Assembly: GCA_016188575.1 (NCBI GenBank)
Contig: JACPHN010000050.1
Coordinates: 1 to 48,429, forward strand
Origin: Candidatus Schekmanbacteria bacterium
GTDB taxonomy: Bacteria; CSSED10-310; JACPHN01
DNA: 48,429 nucleotides
Direction of reading: 5' to 3'
The translations under genes and the position numbers were made by a program. The notes below the pieces were generated by a model that worked only from the letters and a program-made list of their open reading frames with translations, did no database searches and was not told the DNA's origin. The stretch's first letter is position 1; each line of letters begins with the position of its first letter. Shown here piece after piece: positions 1 to 14,233 of this stretch.

Positions 1-556
1 ACTTGATGCGCTGCTCGAGACCGTAGGCCACGACGGGATCATCTGGATCGAGGCGACAGGGGATGGACAGACCGAGCCATTCGATGCGGCCGTGGCGATA
101 GCGAATGCCCTGCTTGTTACTCTTGCCTTCAACGCTGAGCATCTCGCCGGCGCGCTTGAACCGGGGCCGACCACGTTGTCCAAAGGCGAGCTGCTCGACC
201 GCATCAAAGGCCCGCGTCGCGATCTTCTGGACCGTATTGATGTCCAGATGGTCGCCGATCCAGCACGATGACTTGATAGAACCTGCGTAGGCGTGCAGAT
301 CGTATTCGGTGAAGCCAAACTTGGCACAAAGCGCCTTGAAGGCCGCCGTGCGCTCGGGTCCTTTTGGCAACTGTCGTATCCGTTGGAATTCCCGCGACTG
401 ATTGCGCAACCCAAGACGGCGCAGGGCCTCTCCGAGACAGGCGTTGTAGAGGTTGCGTCCTGCTTGCTCGATGCGCTTGAACAGCTTCTCGCCGTCTTTT
501 GCGGTGGTCGCGAGATCAAGCTCGAGGATGAAACTGGGCCCGCGGCTCTTTGGCAT
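1..556 (-). CDS. tnpB: TnpB, RNA-guided nuclease of an IS200/IS605 element (partial, C-terminus off the left edge)
   Basis: Reading leftward from an ATG at 556, three bases after the tnpA stop, gives an open frame of 185 codons that leaves the window. It starts MPKSRGPSFILELDL and contains the TnpB-typical stretch GRPRFKRAGEMLSVEGKSN. TnpB proteins are RuvC-fold nucleases guided by an omega RNA from the element's right end. The RuvC acidic residues, the zinc ribbon and the right end would lie beyond position 1, so activity cannot be judged. Tight spacing to tnpA suggests one transcript. The large plus-strand frame over the same bases is a GC-rich shadow. Confidence 0.85.
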   Translation of the reverse strand, partial: MPKSRGPSFILELDLATTAKDGEKLFKRIEQAGRNLYNACLGEALRRLGLRNQSREFQRIRQLPKGPERTAAFKALCAKFGFTEYDLHAYAGSIKSSCWIGDHLDINTVQKIATRAFDAVEQLAFGQRGRPRFKRAGEMLSVEGKSNKQGIRYRHGRIEWLGLSIPCRLDPDDPVVAYGLEQRIK

Positions 557-559
557 GGA

Positions 560-964
560 TCAGACGTTTTTCTGGTTTTCGATGTACTGCTTGATCACGG
601 CGAGCGGAGCGCCGCCGACGGTCGAGACGAAATAGCTATTGGTCCAGAGGTTGGGCAGGCGGCTGCGCAGCCAGGGGAATTCCTGGCGAAGCAATCGAGA
701 GGACCGCCCTTTGATGCGCTTGATGAGGGTACGGATGCCGAACTGGGGATCGACCTCGACAAGAAGATGGACATGATCGGCCATGACTTCAAGCTCGAAA
801 AGCTCGGCTCGGCACTCCAGGATAGCCGCGGAGATAATTTCTTTCAGCCTGCTATCAACTCCGCCTACAAGGACACTCCGGCGGTACTTCGGGCACCACA
901 CGACATGGTACTTGCAGGAAAAAACGACATTCAGGTTGGACTTGTACTCAAGATCGAAGCGCAT
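560..964 (-). CDS. tnpA: TnpA, Y1 (HUH) transposase of an IS200/IS605 element
   Basis: A 134-residue protein of normal length for the family. It has the opening NVVFSCKYHVVWCPKYRR, the HUH metal-binding motif ADHVHLL (His64 and His66) and the catalytic tyrosine in VIKQYIENQ (Tyr127). Such transposases move single-stranded circles by cutting at subterminal hairpins, leaving no target duplication. All active-site residues are present, so the enzyme looks functional. tnpB follows three bases after the stop in the same direction. A hairpin expected of the element's left end lies upstream at 1019-1041. Confidence 0.93.
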   Translation of the reverse strand: MRFDLEYKSNLNVVFSCKYHVVWCPKYRRSVLVGGVDSRLKEIISAAILECRAELFELEVMADHVHLLVEVDPQFGIRTLIKRIKGRSSRLLRQEFPWLRSRLPNLWTNSYFVSTVGGAPLAVIKQYIENQKNV

Positions 965-1018
965 GAGCTAGAATATACCATGATCGCCAATCTAAGGCAA
1001 GAGAGAAGAGCCGCTTCC

Positions 1019-1041
1019 GCCCCAGGGCTAAAGCCCGGGGC
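1019..1041 (-). repeat. Imperfect hairpin, probable left-end structure of the IS200/IS605 element
   Basis: About 55 bases upstream of tnpA the sequence folds as GCCCC-A-GGGCT, a two-base loop and AGCCC-GGGGC, with one unpaired A in the stem. A subterminal hairpin with an unpaired base is what HUH transposases of this family recognise. The exact cleavage site and target tetranucleotide cannot be fixed from one copy. Confidence 0.55.
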
Positions 1042-1100
1042 AACCGCGGCGAGACTTTGGTGTTGATCCTCTGTGGTGATCATCAGGCTGGCTGTACCTG

Positions 1101-1199
1101 GGTCCACCGCCTGTTCGGCGCCGGCGTGACAGTGCCCCCTCCGCCCCTCCCCCCGCAAGCGGGGGGAGGGGCGGAGGGAGTCTTCGTGATGCGCTTTCC
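1101..1199. repeat. Dispersed GC-rich hairpin repeat, copy A
   Basis: This 445-base gap (1042-1486) holds no gene. Its main structure is a perfect 16-bp stem with an AA loop (1141-1156 with 1159-1174), extendable by several imperfect pairs. It is flanked by TCCACCGCCTGTTCGGCGCC (from 1103) and, on the other side, by bases whose minus strand reads GCATCACGAAGACTCCC. Both flanks recur with small changes at 10468-10604 or 40902-41043. A related GC-rich hairpin lies at 1343-1392, just past the kinase gene, and could help end its transcript. Confidence 0.6.
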
Positions 1200-1486
1200 G
1201 CGCAGCTCGCAGGCGGGCGGGCGGTAGATTCACGTATAGTCGTCTCATGGGTCGATTGCAACAGCCTTTCCACCCGCCACGAGGCCTCCCGCAGCGACGG
1301 ACCGCAGGGAGAGGGAAACGGTTCTTGCGGCGGAGCGCGATTCCCCCTGTCCGCCGCCTTCGCCAGGCGCGGCGGGGGGGACGGAGGGGGAGATCAGGAA
1401 TGGCGCAAGAACGCGCTCGCGCCCGCTGTCTGAGAACCGAGATGACCGACGCTGAACGACCTTTCCGGCGCCTGCGGGCATCGGCC

Positions 1487-9025
<7,539 letters not shown>

Positions 9026-9181
9026 GGTTTCCTCCAGCGGCGGCGGCGCTTGCGTATCGGGCTTCTCGATGTACCGATGAGGGGTTCTCCCCGGCACGCC
9101 GGAATGTACTTTGGGTTCCGGAGCCCGCGCAAGGTATGAATGCCCCGCTCCCTGCCTCCCGCCGCAGGCCGGGGAGGCGGT

Positions 9182-9425
9182 GATGAGCTTGACGAGGTTG
9201 TCGTAGACGCCTCGGCCTTCGTCGACCGCCGCTTCGATGGACGCGAAGTCGTCATCGGTGAGCACCATGTCGGCGGCCTCCTTGGCAACCTCGGCGCGGG
9301 CCACGGCGGCGGCGGTCAGCGCGTGATCGCCCGCGACTCCTGAAGGTGGCCGATTACCGCGTTGACGGCGACGACGCCGAAGATCACCGCGGCGTCAACC
9401 ACGGCGCCAAGCCCGGCATCGATAT
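9182..9425 (-). pseudogene. Remnant of a cation-transporting P-type ATPase
   Basis: Two pieces of one protein family remain. Bases 9425-9316 read [20 protein letters not shown], the second-transmembrane region of calcium/magnesium-type P-type ATPases, then a stop. Bases 9304-9182 read [20 protein letters not shown] and [13 protein letters not shown], which in these pumps lie hundreds of residues later, after the hinge region. The phosphorylation and nucleotide-binding domains are missing. A frame change joins the pieces, and a GC-rich hairpin (about 9145-9180) follows the last recognisable residue. The gene is dead and has been cut back to two motifs. Confidence 0.8.
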
Positions 9426-9601
9426 CTACACGCAATGAGCGCAGAACATCATCCGCAGAACTGCTGTGCCAGCTCTGTGTTGCCTCAATGCTCATTGTCT
9501 GTTATCAGATGCTGCCGCGTTACCAGCGTGCCCCGTAAACCATGGATGGGCTGGCCGCGCGCCCGCTGCGATGGCGAGTGTGTCTTTCGAAGAAAGAACG
9601 C

Positions 9602-9727
9602 TCACCTCAATCGCGCGGTGCTTCCGGAATGAGGTAGCGAATCCATCACCGCATCCGAATAGTCATTCACCTCATCCTCGAATACCCAGGCGATGACGAC
9701 CGAACAATCCAGAACGATCGTGCTCAA
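9602..9727 (-). pseudogene. Truncated VapC-like PIN-domain toxin
   Basis: A TTG at 9727 overlaps the antitoxin stop and opens a frame reading STIVLDCSVVIAWVFEDE, the first strand and first acidic motif of a PIN ribonuclease. It continues as NDYSDAVMDSL and ends after about 41 residues, where VapC proteins have about 130. Fragments in other frames downstream (IEVSVL, ERHTRH) resemble the next VapC helix, so frameshifts are likely. The later catalytic acids are absent. The toxin should be inactive. From 9426 to 9601 I see no intact gene. Confidence 0.7.
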
Positions 9728-9963
9728 TACCGGCGTCCTTCTTCGATGAGCTCGCGTGGGTCCAGCCCTGCGAGTCTCATCCCGCGGCGAAGCGCGCGAA
9801 TCTGGCGAATTGTCTCCTCTGGATTGGCCGGTCGCTGGCATGGCGCCAGCACAGCTACCTCCCGGCCGTGATGGGTAACGACGAATCGCTCGCCGGCCTC
9901 AACGCGCTCTAGAAGCTTGGCGAGATGAGTCTTCGCTTCGAAAGTCCCTACGGACGTTGCCAT
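9724..9963 (-). CDS. Phd/YefM-type antitoxin
   Basis: From the ATG at 9963, after an AGGTG ribosome site, the frame gives 79 residues starting MATSVGTFEAKTHLAKLLER and continuing VEAGERFVVTHHGREVAVL, the standard Phd/YefM DNA-binding fold. The C-terminal part (RQIRALRRGMRLAGLDPREL) would wrap the toxin. A TTG start twelve bases further upstream is possible but less well placed. Its partner VapC overlaps the stop but is truncated. An intact antitoxin beside a dead toxin is a common decay state; it may still repress its own promoter or neutralise a related toxin elsewhere. Confidence 0.82.
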   Translation of the reverse strand: MATSVGTFEAKTHLAKLLERVEAGERFVVTHHGREVAVLAPCQRPANPEETIRQIRALRRGMRLAGLDPRELIEEGRRY

Positions 9964-9975
9964 GGCACACCTCAA

Positions 9976-10467
9976 GCCGGTCTGAAACTAGTCTGATCGG
10001 GGCATGGCGATTTCGTACAACGAGTCGCGTGCGGGCGCAACGGTTTGGGTCAGACTGAATGTAGAGTAGGCCCGGTAGATTGCTCCACCAGGCCCATCAC
10101 CAGATCCGTACAAGGAGATTTCCATCATCCGGCTCCTCCGCTGGCATGTCTCGCAGTCTTCATCTCCAGATTAGGACGGTGATGACCCCCGAGAAAAGCT
10201 GAAAGAGGTGCGGGCAGGCGCCAGCCAGGCTGCTGTACACCCGCCACGCGCGGGGGGCGGAGCCCGGCGCGGCGCGTCATCGGCATCGCCGCGCCGACCG
10301 TAGCCAGCCGGGCGATACGTCCTTCACCCGGAGCTGGCAGATGCCGCGGCGCGTCACACGCGTGAGACGCCGGAGCACGAGTGTCTCAAGAACGTGACTG
10401 TCCGCTCGTCGTCCTGGGGCCGACCAGCCGACAAGAACAAGCAAGCAAGCGCGCTCCAATGTCGTGC
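9976..10467. other. Gap without a recognisable gene
   Basis: No frame in this 492-base stretch on either strand resembles a known protein, and I see no tRNA-like or promoter-like structure worth naming. Part of it (about 10240-10300) is very GC-rich. It ends at repeat copy B. Confidence 0.5.
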
Positions 10468-10604
10468 TATCCACGGCCTGTTCGCCGCCGGCGCGACAGT
10501 GCCCCCCTCCGTCCCATAAGCGGGGAGGGGGACAGACAGCCGCATCCGTCTTTTTCGATCGCGCATGTCCCTCCGACCCTCCCCCCGCAAGCGGGGGGAG
10601 GCGA
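10468..10604. repeat. Dispersed GC-rich hairpin repeat, copy B, possibly also the cytochrome operon terminator
   Basis: It starts with TATCCACGGCCTGTTCGCCG and CGCGACAGTGCCCCCCTCCG, nearly the same as copy A at 1103-1143. It contains one imperfect hairpin near 10505-10530 and one perfect 11-bp stem with an AA loop (10578-10588 with 10591-10601). The second hairpin lies just past the stop of the seven-haem cytochrome (minus strand), so it could end that transcript, though no run of U follows. Confidence 0.55.
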
Positions 10605-10614
10605 GGTCTGGGGT

Positions 10615-11235
10615 CTAATGACACCTGGTGCACGTCGACTCGCGATCGAGGCCGTCTCCGTGGCACGCCGCGCACGCAAAGATGTTGGCGCGGGCCAGGC
10701 GACCGTGGAATCGCGGCGACAGCGGGTTCATGAACCCCAGCGGATGCATGGTGACGCTGCGCCGCGCGAAGTTGACCTCCCCGTCCAACCCGACGCGCTG
10801 GTGGCATTCGGTGCACGATTCGGCGCGATGGCAGCTCTCGCAGCGGCTGCTCCCCTTCATTACCGACACCCCGTGGGAGTCGATCCATCCCGGATCGTGA
10901 ATCAAGCGCCCCGAGGACATGTTGTCCGCCGGCCGGCTGATGCCTTCTTGACCCGCGTGGCAGTCGGAGCAATCCGCGGTGGTGTGACAGGAGGAGCAGC
11001 GCGGACCGCTGCTCGCCATCGTCGCCGCGCGATGGTTATCGCGGAAGCTCCCGTCGTGGCTCGGCGGCTTGACGTCCTGCAGCGCCACGTGGCAGCGCTG
11101 GCAATCCTGCCCATAGGTCCGGTGCTTGCGAGCGCTGAACTCGTCCATGCGCTCTTCCTGCCCGGCGCGCGCAACCACCACCGTGGCCGCGAAAAGGAAG
11201 CACAGAGACACGATCATGACTCCGATCTTTCTCAT
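10615..11235 (-). CDS. Seven-haem c-type cytochrome, periplasmic or surface
   Basis: The 206-residue protein opens with a signal peptide (MRKIGVMIVSLCFLFAATVV, likely cut near ARAGQ). It then carries seven CxxCH haem-attachment motifs: CQRCH, CSSCH, CSDCH, CESCH, CTECH, CAACH and CTRCH. The last one forms the final five residues of the protein. About one haem per 26 residues makes it an electron wire rather than an enzyme. It starts ten bases after the barrel gene and is probably co-transcribed with it and with the six-haem lipoprotein. The specific redox partner cannot be told. Confidence 0.9.
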   Translation of the reverse strand: MRKIGVMIVSLCFLFAATVVVARAGQEERMDEFSARKHRTYGQDCQRCHVALQDVKPPSHDGSFRDNHRAATMASSGPRCSSCHTTADCSDCHAGQEGISRPADNMSSGRLIHDPGWIDSHGVSVMKGSSRCESCHRAESCTECHQRVGLDGEVNFARRSVTMHPLGFMNPLSPRFHGRLARANIFACAACHGDGLDRESTCTRCH

Positions 11236-11245
11236 GGCGCTCTCC

Positions 11246-12526
11246 TTATTCCTCTTCCCGGTTGGTGAAGCTGTAGCGCAGCTTCACGCTGCCCTGGAGC
11301 TGCCGCTCGCTCGTTTCGAGCCACTCCACGCCACCGCCCACGCTGAGATACAGCTCTTCGCGCAGTGCCCAATCGATGCCGACGAAGGCGGCGCCCAGGT
11401 TTCGCTCCTCTTCTCGGTACTGGATAAAGAAGGGCAGATCGTGGTTCATGACCAGGTAGTCCCCGCGAAAAACGGCGCGCACGACCGTCTCGTAGACGTA
11501 TTGGGACCAGCGGGCCCGCACCGCGTAGGCGTCGTCGCCGAACCCAGACTGCACCTCGTAGGCAAGCGATATGCGATTGGCGCGGTTCTTGCCGTAGCTC
11601 CATCCGGCCCCGAGCCGTCCCTCGACGCTGTCGTCCGCGAACGTGCGCAGCACGTGAAAACCGCCGTTCAGGCTCAAGCCGAGCCGCGGCCGGTAGATCG
11701 CATCGATGCTGTAGTCGTCGAGCGCTTCGAGATTGAACCTGGCGAATACGCTCTGCTTGCCGAGATAGGAGTGCGGCACGCGGCGCGTGTAGCCAGCCCC
11801 AAGGCTCAGAGCCGGCGTCGGGTCAACGCGGACTGCGATGAGCGAATCTCCGAGGATCTTCAGCAGATAGTCGTAGCCCACCTCCGCTTCGGCGCTGACT
11901 TTTTCGGATAGCTTGACGGCGCCTTCGACGCCAGCAAGGCCCCGGTCGCTCTCGGAGTCGCGCGTGCTGTAAAACCCTGAAAGCCCAAACGTGATGGCGT
12001 CATATACCTGAAATCGACTCCTGGCGCCGCCGAGAACGATGTCCGTGCTCGTGCGGTGGAACGGATCGACCTCCCACCCTCCATACACCTCCAGATTGAG
12101 CCAACCCTGATCGACGGCGAGCTGAGCGCCGTCGAAGTACGAAGGAAGCGGTGGGACGAGGCGGAACATGCGACCAGCGTTGAGCAAGATGCGGTCATCC
12201 TTGTCGAGGTGGAGCGACGCGTAGCCGTACAGAAGGTCCAGTTGGTCGCGTCCCTGGGGCCCTTCGTCGGCCATCTCGTACATGCCGGATCCGTATGCGT
12301 GCAGCGAAATCCACCCTTTGGCCCAGCCATCGACGTCCATCTGTAGATATTGCCGCAACGTCTGTCGCGTCTGCGGTGACACGTAGTTGAAGAAGAACTT
12401 TTCTTCGTCGTAGCCATAGATCGTGGCGCTCGTCACGTCCAGTAGCGTCTTCGCGGCGGCCGATCCCGAAAGACCCGCGACAACGACAATGGAGGCCAGG
12501 AGCGCTCTCTTCAGTCGCCAACTCAT
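11246..12526 (-). CDS. Outer-membrane beta-barrel protein of a cytochrome operon
   Basis: The 426-residue protein has a signal peptide (MSWRLKRALLASIVVVAGLSGSAAA). Its length is filled with alternating short hydrophobic strands and turns typical of a barrel, for example WLNLEVYGGWEV, AITFGLSGFYSTR and LSLGAGYTRRVP, and it ends near an aromatic strand, KLRYSF. No haem motif is present. Between two multihaem cytochrome genes, it fits the porin part of a porin-cytochrome conduit that carries electrons across the outer membrane. It is shorter than MtrB or OmbB but in the range of smaller barrels from other conduits. Function rests on context. Confidence 0.72.
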   Translation of the reverse strand: MSWRLKRALLASIVVVAGLSGSAAAKTLLDVTSATIYGYDEEKFFFNYVSPQTRQTLRQYLQMDVDGWAKGWISLHAYGSGMYEMADEGPQGRDQLDLLYGYASLHLDKDDRILLNAGRMFRLVPPLPSYFDGAQLAVDQGWLNLEVYGGWEVDPFHRTSTDIVLGGARSRFQVYDAITFGLSGFYSTRDSESDRGLAGVEGAVKLSEKVSAEAEVGYDYLLKILGDSLIAVRVDPTPALSLGAGYTRRVPHSYLGKQSVFARFNLEALDDYSIDAIYRPRLGLSLNGGFHVLRTFADDSVEGRLGAGWSYGKNRANRISLAYEVQSGFGDDAYAVRARWSQYVYETVVRAVFRGDYLVMNHDLPFFIQYREEERNLGAAFVGIDWALREELYLSVGGGVEWLETSERQLQGSVKLRYSFTNREEE

Positions 12527-12611
12527 CGGTTACCCCCTTTGTGGCGAACATGCCGGCCCGCGCGGGAGGCGGCGGCGCCGCCTGGCCCGCGAACGGGAGA
12601 GCGCGGCGTTC

Positions 12612-13676
12612 TTACAGTTTGAGCGCGTCCAGGGAGTCTTCGATCAACTGCCGGAAGTAATCGTAGTTGTGCACGCCGAAGCTCTTGTCCGCGAGGACGA
12701 GCGTGTAGTTGTGGCGCGCGCCCTTGTAGGCCTTGACGGCGGGATTGTCGGGATCGGCGTTCGCGGTCAGGTTGATGCCCTTGGCCGTGGCCCAGGCGCC
12801 CAGTGCGCCGCCGGTAGCCCCTTCGTCGGGCTCACCGGGATGCTCGGCATCTTCACCGCCGAGGCGGATTAGCAGGTGCTTCATCTCCTCCTGGGTGGGC
12901 TCGACGAGCTGCTCGACGCTGCCGCTGAACGGATGGCACTGAATGCACGCTTCCAGATCGGGTTCGAGCATATCTTGGGCGTGGGATTCGGCGCCCGTAT
13001 ACATGTGGCAGGTAACGCAGGAGTTGGAGATCTCAACGTGCCGGTGGTTGGTGTAGACCTTCCCTGGCCACTCGTACGCGTATGTTGCGGCGACGCCGTA
13101 GGCCTGGGGGTGATGCACGGAGATTCTGCCGGGGACGCTGTTGTAGAGATCCTGATCGGTCCGTGGATTGGCACGACCTTCGCGGATGTCCTTGTAGCTG
13201 GCGACGTGGCAATCCCAGCAGGTATCTCGAGCATCGGGGACAAGATTGATGTTGGTGACGTCGTCGCCGTGATTGGCGCCGGGGCCGTGGCACTCTTCGC
13301 AGCCGATCCCCTCGAGATTCTGATTCAAGCCGCCGCCGGCGTTGTAGCCCGAGGTCTCGTTATACCCCGTGGTGTGGCACGGGGCGCAGCTTCCTGCAAC
13401 CAGGTCACGGCCGCTCGGGTGGTGGCGAAAGTCCATTCCGTGGACTTGCTGGGCGTACTCGGCGGCTTTCTTGACGTGGCAGTCGACGCAAGCTGCTTGA
13501 CCCGCGTATTGGGCGTTTGCCGGGCTCACCTTGTGGCTCGGCGTCTTGGAAGGATCGTCGAAGAGTGTTTCTTCGTCGTCATCGCACCCCCCTATGCCCA
13601 AGACGAGGATCAAGCTCCCCAGTAGCAACAGGATTGTCAAAACGCCTTCCCGCTTGTTGAACCTTCGGTACGACAT
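12612..13676 (-). CDS. Six-haem c-type cytochrome, probable lipoprotein
   Basis: The start is the ATG at 13676 (MSYRRFNKREG), six bases after AGGAG. A longer frame upstream lacks a comparable ribosome site and signal. A hydrophobic stretch ends LGIGGC (Cys31), a plausible lipobox, followed by an acidic DDDEE segment as in surface or outer-membrane lipoproteins. Six CxxCH motifs follow: CVDCH, CAPCH, CEECH (in the cytochrome c554-like context GCEECHGPGANH), CWDCH, CVTCH and CIQCH. The last 130 residues lack haem sites. It is first in a minus-strand operon with the barrel and the seven-haem cytochrome. The 355 residues encoded make it a plausible terminal or entry cytochrome. Confidence 0.88.
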   Translation of the reverse strand: MSYRRFNKREGVLTILLLLGSLILVLGIGGCDDDEETLFDDPSKTPSHKVSPANAQYAGQAACVDCHVKKAAEYAQQVHGMDFRHHPSGRDLVAGSCAPCHTTGYNETSGYNAGGGLNQNLEGIGCEECHGPGANHGDDVTNINLVPDARDTCWDCHVASYKDIREGRANPRTDQDLYNSVPGRISVHHPQAYGVAATYAYEWPGKVYTNHRHVEISNSCVTCHMYTGAESHAQDMLEPDLEACIQCHPFSGSVEQLVEPTQEEMKHLLIRLGGEDAEHPGEPDEGATGGALGAWATAKGINLTANADPDNPAVKAYKGARHNYTLVLADKSFGVHNYDYFRQLIEDSLDALKL

Positions 13677-14233
13677 CTCGGTCTCCTCATGGTTTTGACA
13701 TTGGGCCGGATACGCATGTCGAATCGTGCCTATCGTTCGACGCCGCACAGATATGCAATTTTCGAGCCAGGCGCTCGCCGTGGCACTGCGGCAGATGGGC
13801 TTGCATTTCTGGGCCTTTACCGAAGGGTCAAAGTCGATGCTAAAGAGAGCAAAGAGTCCAGATAGCCTCCCGCGCACGACACCTCCCCAATCGCTTTAGC
13901 GGGAGCTGCACTGCGGCTCATGAGAGGCGGCAGTTTTGTCAAGTCATGGACAAATGATTGCCACCGGCCCCCGTTCGCCCCGACTCCCTGTCGCGCTCAC
14001 GGCGGCCTCTTGCGGTTCTTCCTTCGGCGCGGTGCGGACGCGGTTGGCCTGATTGTTGCTTTGAGTTGCGCAGCGCGGAGCCCGAACCGGGGTTGACACT
14101 CGCCGCCGGTCGCTCCAAGCTTACGGCACCCGTGATCAGCCCGACGGGACGCGCCGCGACCAGCGCTCGCGGCGTCCTTGCCCTGGGGCCGATGCGTCCA
14201 TCGAAACCAGTTCTTTTCAGGGGGAGCTACCCT
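13677..14233. other. Divergent intergenic region between the cytochrome operon and the NHL/RHS gene
   Basis: This 557-base gap must hold promoters for both directions. The open frames reaching into it from each side are read-through extensions with no protein likeness. I see no convincing pair of promoter boxes and no strong hairpin. Confidence 0.5.

Noticed and set aside
293-1066. 257-residue plus-strand frame
   Set aside because: Antisense to tnpA and tnpB, which carry recognisable motifs on the minus strand.
9026-9304. Start of the HAMP kinase at 9304
   Set aside because: The added residues are a P-type ATPase remnant plus repeat sequence; the ATG at 9025 has a strong ribosome site.
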